Positions 56,025 to 63,472 of a stretch of DNA of 64,000 nt are shown here, piece by piece; within the stretch, counting starts at the first letter, position 1; the number at the start of each line of letters is the position of its first letter. The stretch comes from Pseudoflavonifractor sp. An184 (GTDB taxonomy: Bacteria; Bacillota; Clostridia; Oscillospirales; Oscillospiraceae). Under the pieces are notes generated by a model, which saw only the letters and a program-made list of their open reading frames with translations, made no database searches and was not told the DNA's origin. The stretch covers positions 1-64,000 of the forward strand of contig NZ_NFKI01000014.1 in assembly GCF_002160305.1 (NCBI RefSeq). The letters run 5' to 3'. The position numbers and the translations under genes were made by a program.

Positions 56025-56988
56025 TTGGATCTCTGGCGGACTGGCGCTTATCTTGATTTTCGCCCTGGCCGGGTGCAGTCTGGCCCAGCCGGAGAGGGAG
56101 GGGCCGGAACAGGACGAGTTCATCGGCTATCACCTGGTCTATGAGCCCATTCCCGGGGAGGGAGAGGTGATTCTGATCGAGGACGAAAATTGGGTGGAGT
56201 ACGGCAGTGAGACTCTGGACCTGGGCGCCTATGGCTCCACTGAAATTCCTCAAAAGATTTTGATCGGGGAGCTCCAGGACAACGGGAGCTATCTCTTCCC
56301 CGGCAAGGAGGGGCTGAACTTCTTTTTTCCGGTTTACATGGCGGGATACGGGGAAAATGAACACGAGGTGCGACTCTCCTACTCCCAGCTGGAACTGACG
56401 CGGCAGTCCTCCCAGACGGAAGACGCCGGAGATTCTTACCGCTACGCAGGTGAGGCCTGCTACGGTCTGCCCCAGGGGGCGGCCGAGTGGCCGGAGGAGC
56501 CGGAGTACGGCTGGACCGCCTATGAGGTCTATCAGCGGGAGGACGGGACGCCCTTCGGGACCATCTATCTCACCGGAGACGGAAACCGGTACGCCGGAGC
56601 GGGGGGAGATTTTGGGTTTGGGCAGGAGCGGGTTCTGGCCGAGAAATTCAATGGGGAGACCTATCAGAAGTCCAGCCTGGAGCTCCAGGTGGACTTTCAG
56701 GCCATCCCCCGTATGGAGACCGTCACCCTCCAGCAGTACGACGGCGGCCATAGGCTTTTGACGGAGCACACCCTGTCCGCTCAGGAGGCGCTGTCCCTGG
56801 AGGATGGGTGGACCGTCCCCATGGCGGAGGGGACCGCCTATACCCTGATCGTCAAGAACAACGCCGATGGCACGGTGGACTATGAGATGTTTCCCGAGCC
56901 GCTGGATGAGAGGCTGCCCTGGGAGACCGAGCTGTGGTTTTTAAACGACGTGGGCATGGGCGTCCCGGTGACGGTGGAGCTGGAGTGA
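56011..56988 (+). CDS. Lipoprotein of unknown function
   Basis: 325 residues from the ATG at 56011, overlapping the repressor gene by 14 bases. Signal peptide MRRGNWISGGLALILIFALA followed by lipobox cysteine (AGC, about 22). The mature part is acidic and beta-rich (for example EPEYGWTAYEVYQREDGTPF, GTIYLTGDGNRYAG) with no recognised domain. It is probably anchored outside the membrane and cotranscribed with the preceding two genes. Confidence 0.8.
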   Translation: MRRGNWISGGLALILIFALAGCSLAQPEREGPEQDEFIGYHLVYEPIPGEGEVILIEDENWVEYGSETLDLGAYGSTEIPQKILIGELQDNGSYLFPGKEGLNFFFPVYMAGYGENEHEVRLSYSQLELTRQSSQTEDAGDSYRYAGEACYGLPQGAAEWPEEPEYGWTAYEVYQREDGTPFGTIYLTGDGNRYAGAGGDFGFGQERVLAEKFNGETYQKSSLELQVDFQAIPRMETVTLQQYDGGHRLLTEHTLSAQEALSLEDGWTVPMAEGTAYTLIVKNNADGTVDYEMFPEPLDERLPWETELWFLNDVGMGVPVTVELE

Positions 56989-57058
56989 GCCGGGCGGCCT
57001 TGTTTGGAAAGAAGTGTGTGTTTTTTCTTAAATCCGCATAAAATATCCCAGCGCCCTC

Positions 57059-57088
57059 TTTACAAGCGCGGCCCGGCAATGATAAGAT
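57059..57088 (+). promoter_or_regulatory. Promoter of the glycerophosphodiesterase gene
   Basis: TTTACA (57059-57064), 18 bases, TAAGAT (57083-57088), 32 bases before the start codon. Confidence 0.7.
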
Positions 57089-57120
57089 GGGACGCGAATG
57101 AATGAAAAAGGAGTGAGGGC

Positions 57121-57987
57121 ATGGTGTGGCTTTGGGTGCTGCTGGCGTTTGCGCTGACGCCGGTGCTGGGCGGAACCTTTTGGGCGCTGGCGACGGAAGG
57201 GCGGCGGAACCACCCCAAGTGGGGCGTGTTCCGCAGTGTGCAGTACGCCCACCGGGGGCTCCATAACCGGGAGCTGGGCGTCCCGGAGAACTCCATGGCG
57301 GCCTTCCGCAGGGCCCGAGAGCTGGGGTATGGAGTGGAGCTGGACGTCCACCTGACGAAGGACGGGCAGCTGGCGGTGATCCACGATAAGAGCCTGAAGC
57401 GCACCGCCGGGGTGGACGCGGAGGTGTCCGACCTGACCATGGAGGAGCTGAAGCGCTGCCGGCTGGAGGGCACCCAGGAGACCATTCCGGCCCTGGAGGA
57501 GGCGGCCCGGCTGTTCCAGGGCGGACCCCCTCTGCTGGTGGAGCTGAAGGCGGACTACTTCGACGTGCGGGAGCTGGTGAAGAAGGCGGTGGCCGTGCTG
57601 GACCGCTGCCAGGTGGACTACTGCATCGAGTCCTTCCACCCCGGGGTGATCTTCTGGCTCAAGCGCCACCGCCCGGACATCTGCCGGGGACAGCTGTCCC
57701 AGAACTTCTGGCGGCACCGGGGGGAGCTGAAGGGCTGGCAGGCCTTCGCCATGACCAACCTGCTGTCCAATTTCCTCACCCGCCCGGACTTTATCTCCTT
57801 CCACTGGGCCCACCGCATGCTTCCGGCGGTGTGGCTGTGCCGGCGGCTCCACCGGCTGCCCGTGTTCTGCTGGACGGTGCAGAGCCGGCAGACCATGGAG
57901 CAGGTGGAGCGGGAGGGCTGTCTGGTGATCTTTGAGGGCTTCCTGCCCGCCGGGCGGCCGGTTCCCGCCGTCCCCAAGGCCTCCTGA
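57121..57987 (+). CDS. Glycerophosphodiester phosphodiesterase
   Basis: 288 residues. One N-terminal hydrophobic helix (VWLWVLLAFALTPVLGGTFW) may anchor it. The GDPD domain follows with AHRGLHN (catalytic His), PENSMAAF, GVELDVHLTKDG and the second histidine in AVIHD; a LLVELK strand lies near 140. It releases glycerol-3-phosphate from glycerophosphodiesters. AAGGAG lies 9 bases before the ATG. Single-gene unit with its own promoter and terminator. Confidence 0.93.
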   Translation: MVWLWVLLAFALTPVLGGTFWALATEGRRNHPKWGVFRSVQYAHRGLHNRELGVPENSMAAFRRARELGYGVELDVHLTKDGQLAVIHDKSLKRTAGVDAEVSDLTMEELKRCRLEGTQETIPALEEAARLFQGGPPLLVELKADYFDVRELVKKAVAVLDRCQVDYCIESFHPGVIFWLKRHRPDICRGQLSQNFWRHRGELKGWQAFAMTNLLSNFLTRPDFISFHWAHRMLPAVWLCRRLHRLPVFCWTVQSRQTMEQVEREGCLVIFEGFLPAGRPVPAVPKAS

Positions 57988-58004
57988 CCCATTAAAATAA
58001 AAAT

Positions 58005-58038
58005 ACCGGCGCCCGGCACAGAGCCGGGCGCCGGTTTT
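58005..58038. terminator. Bidirectional terminator
   Basis: ACCGGCGCCCGGC, ACAGA loop, GCCGGGCGCCGGT, flanked by A-rich and T-rich sequence, between convergent genes. Confidence 0.88.
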
Positions 58039-58071
58039 CCTTATGGGACTGTCAGACTGGATCGGTTTGAA

Positions 58072-58458
58072 TCAGGCGTCCTTGGTGACGGATACCAGCT
58101 GGGCGGTGACGTCCTCGCTGTCCGGCTCCAGGGGGCCGGTATAGGTGACAGTGATCGAGTCGCCGGGGGCCAGGTCGGACAGGTCCGCGTCAGATTCGGA
58201 GAAATCAAAGCGGAAGTACAGGTCGTCCGAGATGAGAACCAGGTACTTCAAGTCGGTGTCAATCTGGTTCAGGGTTCCCTGAAGGGTGTACTCCTCGCTC
58301 TTCTGGCTGCTGGAGGCGTCCGGGTTGGACTGTGAGGACTGCGCGGACTGGTCGTGGCCGCCGGGCAGGTATTGGCGCAGCATGGAGCAGCTGGAGAGGG
58401 CTAAAACGGCGGTCAGGCCGACAGCGATCAGCAGACCGGATTTGAAGGGACGGTTCAT
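58072..58458 (-). CDS. Small lipoprotein
   Basis: 128 residues from the ATG at 58458 (AAAGGAGG upstream). Signal peptide with lipobox LSSC (about residue 25), a serine/glutamine linker and a compact beta-rich domain (YTLQGTLNQIDTDLKYLVLI, then LAPGDSITVTYTGPL) resembling an OB-like fold. Function unknown. Convergent with the glycerophosphodiesterase gene. Confidence 0.82.
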   Translation of the reverse strand: MNRPFKSGLLIAVGLTAVLALSSCSMLRQYLPGGHDQSAQSSQSNPDASSSQKSEEYTLQGTLNQIDTDLKYLVLISDDLYFRFDFSESDADLSDLAPGDSITVTYTGPLEPDSEDVTAQLVSVTKDA

Positions 58459-58690
58459 AGAGATAGGTCCTCCTTTTAGGGATTCGGCGCATGGGATGCG
58501 CCTGCATCCGAAGGGTAGCATGGGAGGGAAATGAAAACAAGTAGTTTTCACGAATGCTAAGGAAATGTTAAGAGAACCTTCAGAAATAGGGCCGTTCCCA
58601 GGGAAAGCGGGGGATTCCCTCCACAGCCGGAAAACCTGAGGGGCGGTTCAGAGGGTCGGCATGCAGGTTCAAAAAAATTTCGATTTGGGG

Positions 58691-58719
58691 TTGACAAATT
58701 AGTTAGCATATGCTAATCT
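58691..58719 (+). promoter_or_regulatory. Promoter with palindromic operator TTAGCATATGCTAA
   Basis: TTGACA (58691-58696), 17 bases, TAATCT (58714-58719). A perfect 14-base palindrome (58703-58716) overlaps the spacer and the -10 box. The half-site TTAGC resembles operators of MarR/SlyA and of DtxR-type metal regulators. No gene follows directly. Confidence 0.8.
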
Positions 58720-58725
58720 ATGGGT

Positions 58726-58883
58726 GGTTAGAGACGAGAGAACAAAAAGCCCCCTCCTCACACCTCCCTGCTTTCTTCCCCACACCTCAGGCTTTTGGAA
58801 ATCTCTCTGGCCACCAGACACCCAAAGGGACAGGCATCACCCTCTTGGGGCCCCGGCCGCGGACACGCGGCCGGGGATTTTTT
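58726..58883 (+). ncRNA. Candidate small RNA or orphan leader
   Basis: Transcript predicted from the promoter above to a strong terminator (CCCCGGCCGCG, loop, CGCGGCCGGGG, then ATTTTTT; 58851-58883), about 155 bases. No ribosome site or recognisable peptide inside. A segment just past the terminator (TGTCCGCGGCCGGG, 58885-58898) is perfectly complementary to 58852-58865, so an alternative, non-terminating fold exists. It could be an sRNA, an attenuator or the relic of a lost operon. Confidence 0.5.
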
Positions 58884-58919
58884 ATGTCCGCGGCCGGGAA
58901 GATACGCGGGGGCGGTATG

Positions 58920-58948
58920 TTGACGGCGGAAGGCGGGCATGGTATAGT
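58920..58948 (+). promoter_or_regulatory. Promoter of the PerM-family gene
   Basis: TTGACG (58920-58925), 17 bases, TATAGT (58943-58948), 69 bases before the start codon. Confidence 0.8.
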
Positions 58949-59017
58949 GATAACGATTTTGGAAACAAGGCGCGTCCGGGAGAGCGGAACGCCGCCGGAC
59001 CAGGAGGGAGCCGCAAA

Positions 59018-60190
59018 ATGCCGAAACAATGGATGCGGAGCGTTCTGCTGATCATCACCTATACTGTTCTGCTGGTGCTGGGCCTGATGCGCAGCGACTG
59101 GATCTTCGGGCTGCTGGGACAGATCCTGTCCGGCTGCCGCCCGCTGTTCATCGGGTTTGCCATCGCCTTTATTCTGAACCGGCCCTGCGCCTTCTTCTGC
59201 CGGCACTATGAGCGCAATCTGGGGAAGCGGTGGAAAAAGCTGGGGAGGCCCCTGGCGGTGCTCACCTCCTATCTGGCCCTCATCGCGGTCATTGTGGCCC
59301 TGTTCTCCTTTGTGCTGCCCCAGGTGGTGGAGAGCATCCGGATGCTGGCCGGGAGCCTGGGGGGGTATATTGCCAACCTCCAGACCCTGCTGAACCAGGC
59401 GGCGGACTATCTGGACTGGGAGGCGGTGGACCTGGACCTGTCCAGCCTGAACCAGTATCTGCGGGAGTTCCTGAACGGCGTGCTGACCAGCGTGTCCAAT
59501 GCGGCCACCCAGGTGGTGATGGTGACGGGGAACATCATCTCCATGTTTGTGACCCTGGTGCTGGCGGTGGTATTTTCCATCTATATGCTGGCTGGGAAGG
59601 AGAAGCTGCTCAGCCAGGGCCGCCGGCTGCTGCGGGCCTATCTGCCGGAGCGGTGGGCGGACCGGGTGAGCGATGTGATCCAGCTCACCGCCGACATCTT
59701 CTCCAGCTTTGTCTCCGGCCAGCTCATCGAGGCCTGCATCCTGGGCGGGCTGTGCGCCCTGGGCACTCTGTTCATTCAGCCGGATTACGCCGCCCTCATC
59801 GGGGTCATCATCGGGGTGTCCGCCCTGATCCCGGTGGCGGGGGCCTATATTGGCGCGATCCTGTCCGCCTTCCTGCTGGTGATGGTCAACCCGGTGCGGG
59901 CCCTGATCTTCCTGATCTTCCTGGCGGTGCTCCAGCAGATCGAGGGCAATGTGATCTATCCCCGGGTGGTGGGCACCTCCATCGGCCTGCCGGGCATCTG
60001 GGTGCTGGCGGCGGTGACCGTGGGCGGCGGGCTGTTCGGCCTGCTGGGCGTGCTCCTGAGCGTGCCGGTGGCCTCGGTGGTGTACGCCCTCATCAAGCGG
60101 GACGTGCGCCGCCGGCTGACCGAGCAGGGGGTGGCTCTGGAGGAGCCGGAGCCCTCTGCGCCGGAGCAGCCGGAGGAGAAAATCCAATAA
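59018..60190 (+). CDS. AI-2E/PerM family membrane permease
   Basis: 390 residues from the ATG at 59018 (GGAGGGAG upstream). About eight membrane helices around a large extracytoplasmic loop, with the family segments LFIGFAIAFILNRPC, VSGQLIEACILGGLCALG and QQIEGNVIYPRVVGTSIGLP. The family contains putative transporters (PerM, YdbI/YhhQ-type, sporulation YtvI) with uncertain substrates, sometimes Na+/H+ exchange. The proline/glutamate tail (EEPEPSAPEQPEE) is cytoplasmic. It converges with the AraC gene across family A element copy 3. Confidence 0.92.
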   Translation: MPKQWMRSVLLIITYTVLLVLGLMRSDWIFGLLGQILSGCRPLFIGFAIAFILNRPCAFFCRHYERNLGKRWKKLGRPLAVLTSYLALIAVIVALFSFVLPQVVESIRMLAGSLGGYIANLQTLLNQAADYLDWEAVDLDLSSLNQYLREFLNGVLTSVSNAATQVVMVTGNIISMFVTLVLAVVFSIYMLAGKEKLLSQGRRLLRAYLPERWADRVSDVIQLTADIFSSFVSGQLIEACILGGLCALGTLFIQPDYAALIGVIIGVSALIPVAGAYIGAILSAFLLVMVNPVRALIFLIFLAVLQQIEGNVIYPRVVGTSIGLPGIWVLAAVTVGGGLFGLLGVLLSVPVASVVYALIKRDVRRRLTEQGVALEEPEPSAPEQPEEKIQ

Positions 60191-60202
60191 CCGCGCCAGC
60201 AT

Positions 60203-60388
60203 CTCAAAAACCCTGTGCGGAACAAAATCCGTCTGGATCTGGGCGGGGGAGCTCGAGGGGGCGGCAGCCCGCCTCGAATGGGATCAAATGCCCCGGGCGC
60301 CTTGCACAGCAAGGCGCCCGGCAAGCGAAGCGCGGACTTTTGCGCCGCTGTGCGGCGTAAAAGTAACGGCATTTTTGCACATATTGAC
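60203..60388 (+). repeat. Stem-loop array element, family A, copy 3
   Basis: Shares GGCGGGGGAGCTCGAGGGGG and its partner CCGCCTCGA, then GGGATCAAATGCCC, with the copies at 1-122 and 13309-13517. The second stem is changed to CCGGGCGCCTT/AAGGCGCCCGG and the third to ACTTTTGCGCCG/CGGCGTAAAAGT, pairing kept. It ends AACGGCATTTTTGCAC. The inverted ends are degraded and no flanking duplication is seen. Confidence 0.78.
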
Positions 60389-60399
60389 GTATTGGTGGG

Positions 60400-61245
60400 T
60401 TATTCCTTCAGGCTGCCGCCCAGGATGGGAGCGGCGTCGCTCCCCTGGTGCTCCCGGGCGTATCGGCCGGGGGAGGTGCCGGTGAGGTGGCCGAAGGTGC
60501 GGATAAAGTGGGAGTTGTCGGAGAAGCCGGACAGCTCCCCCGCCTGCTGGACGCTGACCCCCTCCTTCAGCAGCTGGCGGGCCTTGAGCACCCGGCTGTA
60601 TATAATGTACTCCATCACGGAGAAGCCGGTGGCCGATTTGAAGATCCGGCACAGGTAGTGCTTGCTGAGATAGAACTGCCCGGCGATCAGGTCCAGGGTG
60701 AGGGGCTCGGACAGGTGGTCGCGGATGTAGTCCAGAATGGGGGCGACCCGCAGGAAGTCCTTGCTGCGGACGGCGTCCCCGGCGGAGGCGGCGTCCAGGA
60801 TGGGGGCCACCTGGAGAAGCAGGTCCAGCAGGGCGATGGCCTGGTGGACGTCGCTGCCGAAGGAGCCGTCGTTCTTGTTGCGCTCCAGGGCCTGGAAGCG
60901 CTCGATGAGGGAGATCATCTGGTCGTTGGTCATGTCCGCCCGGAGAAAGGCGGACTGGGCCATCCGGCTGAAGTCGGTCTGGGGGGTGGACAGGGCGGAC
61001 AGGGCCTTCCGGCTGATGTGGAGCACATAGCGGGCGTGAAAGCCGGTGGCGATGGTGCGGTGGAGGGTGTTTTCCCCGATGAGATAGAGGGTGCCCCGGC
61101 GCAGGGGATAGACCTGATCGTTGACAAAAATGTTGCCGGGACTGGTGAGGGGAAGGAAAAATTCACAGTAGTCGTGAAAATGCAGCCGGCTCATGCTCCA
61201 GTTGTCATTGTGGTTCAGCTGCAGGTGAAAGTCGATTTGGGTCAT
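60400..61245 (-). CDS. AraC family regulator
   Basis: 281 residues. Cupin-like sensor (SRLHFHDYCEFFLPLTSPGN, about 19-38) with metal- or ligand-binding histidines, then two helix-turn-helix motifs (LTLDLIAGQFYLSKHYLCRI and VSVQQAGELSGFSDNSHFIR). It is divergent from gctA; its promoter overlaps an 11-base inverted repeat shared by both transcripts, so it probably controls both itself and glutamate fermentation genes. The ligand is unknown. Confidence 0.92.
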   Translation of the reverse strand: MTQIDFHLQLNHNDNWSMSRLHFHDYCEFFLPLTSPGNIFVNDQVYPLRRGTLYLIGENTLHRTIATGFHARYVLHISRKALSALSTPQTDFSRMAQSAFLRADMTNDQMISLIERFQALERNKNDGSFGSDVHQAIALLDLLLQVAPILDAASAGDAVRSKDFLRVAPILDYIRDHLSEPLTLDLIAGQFYLSKHYLCRIFKSATGFSVMEYIIYSRVLKARQLLKEGVSVQQAGELSGFSDNSHFIRTFGHLTGTSPGRYAREHQGSDAAPILGGSLKE

Positions 61246-61326
61246 ACCCGGTGGCCTCCGATGGGTAAATTGTACAATTCAGGCAAAAAAGCTGGAAAAG
61301 ACTTGCTCTGATTTGTCGGCTGTGAT

Positions 61327-61355
61327 ATTATAGCACAGGAAGCGAAGATATGCAA
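61327..61355 (-). promoter_or_regulatory. araC-type gene promoter
   Basis: On the minus strand: TTGCAT (61350-61355), 17 bases, TATAAT (61327-61332). Confidence 0.85.
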
Positions 61356-61404
61356 ACTTTTTGCCAAGTTCCCCAAAGACCGCTTGCATATCTTGTGCTA
61401 CACT
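61345..61404 (+). promoter_or_regulatory. Operator region and possible gct promoter
   Basis: AAGATATGCAA (61345-61355) and TTGCATATCTT (61384-61394) form a perfect inverted repeat 28 bases apart; flanking TAGCACA and TGTGCTA extend it. The left half overlaps the araC -35 box. The right half is followed by TGC-TACACT (to 61404), an extended -10 candidate for gctA. Confidence 0.65.
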
Positions 61405-61503
61405 AGACCCTGATGAACCGCGCGTATCACTCTGGACCGCGGGGCGGTCCGCAGAAACCAACACCGTACATCAAAAACTATAAGTGTAATGGGGGTTTTA
61501 TCT

Positions 61504-62601
61504 ATGAACAAAGTATACACCTTGCACGACGCGGTCGCGAAATTCGTCGAGGACGGAGACTGCATCTCCTTCGGCGGCTTCACGACCAACCGGAAGCCCT
61601 ACGCCGTGGTGGGCGAGATCCTGCGCCAGGGCCAGAAGGACTTCACCGTCTGGGCCGGCCCTGCCGGCGGCGACTGGGACATGCTCATCGGCGAGGGCCG
61701 GGTGAAGGCGTACATCAACTGCTACACCGCCAACTCCGGCTACACCAACGTGTCCCGCCGCTTCCGCGCCGCCATCGAGAAGGGCGAGCTGACCTATGAG
61801 GACTACTCCCAGGACGTGCTCATGCTTCAGCTGCACGCCGCCTCCCTGGGCCTGCCCTTCCTGCCCGTGCGCCTGATGCAGGGCTCCGGCCTGGTTAAGT
61901 ACTGGGGCATCAGCGAGGAGCAGCGCAAGGCTCTGGACAAGGTGGACGACCTGAAGTGTGTGGAGATCGAGAACCCCTTTGAGCCCGGCCAGAAGGTCAT
62001 CGCCGTCCCCGTGCCCAAGCTGGACACCGCCGTCATCCACGTGCAGAAGGCCTCTCCCGACGGCACCTGCATCATCGAGGGCGACGAGTTCCACGACGTG
62101 GACATCGCCGTGGCCGCCCGCAAGGTCATCGTCACCTGCGAGGAGCTGGTGAGCGACGAGTACATCCGCCGCGATCCCACCCTGACCAAGGTGTTCGGCG
62201 AGTGCGTCAACGCCGTGGTCCACTGCCCCTACGGTGCCTGGCCCTCTCAGTGCTACAACTACTACGACAACGACTCCCACGCCCTGAAGGAGTACGACAA
62301 GGCCTCCAAGTATCAGGACGCCGAGGATGCCAAGGTCCAGCTGGAGAAGGCCGCGGTCAAGGCCGAGAAGGCCGCCGCCGCCAAGCCCGAGGACGCCAAG
62401 CTGGCCGACGCCGCCGCCAAGGCCCGCAAGGCCGCCGAGGACGCCAAGGCCGGCGCCGCCATCCCCGAGACCTTCAAGGACTATCTGGACAAGTGGGTTT
62501 ACAGCGTGAAGGACAACGACGAGCTGCTGGATAAGATCGGCGGTTCCCGCCTGATGCGGCTGAAGAACGAGCCCCACCTGGGTTATTCCACCAGACACTA
62601 A
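61504..62601 (+). CDS. gctA: Glutaconate CoA-transferase subunit A
   Basis: 365 residues from the ATG at 61504. Start VYTLHDAVAKFVEDGDCISF, GGFTTNRKP and the RLMQGSGLVKYWG segment match GctA of Acidaminococcus (about 320 residues). With GctB it moves CoA from acetyl-CoA or glutaryl-CoA-type donors to 2-hydroxyglutarate or glutaconate in glutamate fermentation. An extra lysine/alanine/glutamate-rich helix of roughly 45-50 residues (about 278-325, for example KAAVKAEKAAAAKPEDAKLA) is inserted before the conserved C-terminal YLDKWVYSVKDNDELL. Codon use is strongly biased, as in abundant proteins. Confidence 0.94.
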   Translation: MNKVYTLHDAVAKFVEDGDCISFGGFTTNRKPYAVVGEILRQGQKDFTVWAGPAGGDWDMLIGEGRVKAYINCYTANSGYTNVSRRFRAAIEKGELTYEDYSQDVLMLQLHAASLGLPFLPVRLMQGSGLVKYWGISEEQRKALDKVDDLKCVEIENPFEPGQKVIAVPVPKLDTAVIHVQKASPDGTCIIEGDEFHDVDIAVAARKVIVTCEELVSDEYIRRDPTLTKVFGECVNAVVHCPYGAWPSQCYNYYDNDSHALKEYDKASKYQDAEDAKVQLEKAAVKAEKAAAAKPEDAKLADAAAKARKAAEDAKAGAAIPETFKDYLDKWVYSVKDNDELLDKIGGSRLMRLKNEPHLGYSTRH

Positions 62602-62621
62602 GAGTTGGGAGGTACATTACA

Positions 62622-63425
62622 ATGTCTGATTACACCAAGTACACCAAACAGGAAATGCAGGCTTACGCCATTGCCAAGAACATCAAGGAGAATCAGATCG
62701 TCATCGTGGGCACCGGCCTTCCCCTGATCGGCGCCTCCCTGGCCAAGCGGGCCGTGTGCCCCTCCTGCCACCCCATCGTGGAGAGCGGCCTGATGGACTG
62801 CTCCCCCGTGGAGGTGCCCCGCTCCGTGGGCGACAACCGCTTCATGGCCCACTGCGCCGTGCAGTGGCCCAACGTGCGCTTCGTGGGCTTTGAGGCCAAC
62901 GAGTGGCTGCACAACGAGGACCGCCTGGTGGCCTTCATCGGCGGCGCTCAGATCGACCCCTACGGAAACGTGAACTCCACCTGCATCTACGGCAAGGGCG
63001 ACTATGTGAAGCCCCAGACCCGGTTCACCGGCTCCGGCGGCGCCAACGGCATCGCCACCTACTGCAACACCATCATCATGATGCAGCACCAGAAGCGCCG
63101 CTTCATGGAGAAGATCGACTACATCACCTCCTGCGGCTGGATGGACGGCCCCGGCGGCCGTGAGCGCGCCGGCCTGCCCGGCAACCGCGGCCCCCAGATG
63201 GTGGTCACCGACCTGGGCATCATGAAGTTCGACGAGGAGACCAAGCGGATGTACCTGGCTTACTACTATCCGTTCTCCTCCCCCGAGATGGTTCAGGAGA
63301 ACACCGGCTTCGAGATCGACCTGTCCCGCGCCCAGCTGATGGAGGGCCCCGGTCCCGACATCATCAAGCTCATCCGCGAGGAGATCGACCCCGGCCAGGC
63401 CTTCATCAAGGTGCCGAAGGAGTAA
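62622..63425 (+). CDS. gctB: Glutaconate CoA-transferase subunit B
   Basis: 267 residues. The catalytic glutamate is Glu54 in VESGLMDC, the position known from Acidaminococcus. GGAQIDPYGNVNST and GSGGANGIATY are family segments. It carries the CoA-thioester intermediate. GGGAGG lies before the ATG, 20 bases after gctA. It forms a heterooligomer with GctA. gcdA follows, completing conversion of 2-hydroxyglutarate-derived glutaconyl-CoA towards crotonyl-CoA and butyrate. Confidence 0.96.
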   Translation: MSDYTKYTKQEMQAYAIAKNIKENQIVIVGTGLPLIGASLAKRAVCPSCHPIVESGLMDCSPVEVPRSVGDNRFMAHCAVQWPNVRFVGFEANEWLHNEDRLVAFIGGAQIDPYGNVNSTCIYGKGDYVKPQTRFTGSGGANGIATYCNTIIMMQHQKRRFMEKIDYITSCGWMDGPGGRERAGLPGNRGPQMVVTDLGIMKFDEETKRMYLAYYYPFSSPEMVQENTGFEIDLSRAQLMEGPGPDIIKLIREEIDPGQAFIKVPKE

Positions 63426-63472
63426 TTGACAGTCTCTTTTGACTTACTACTTTGAATTAGGAGGAAACGACA

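Noticed and set aside
58710-59051. 113-residue frame covering the candidate small RNA
   Set aside because: It begins in the -10 region, has no ribosome site, runs through a strong terminator and has no recognisable features.
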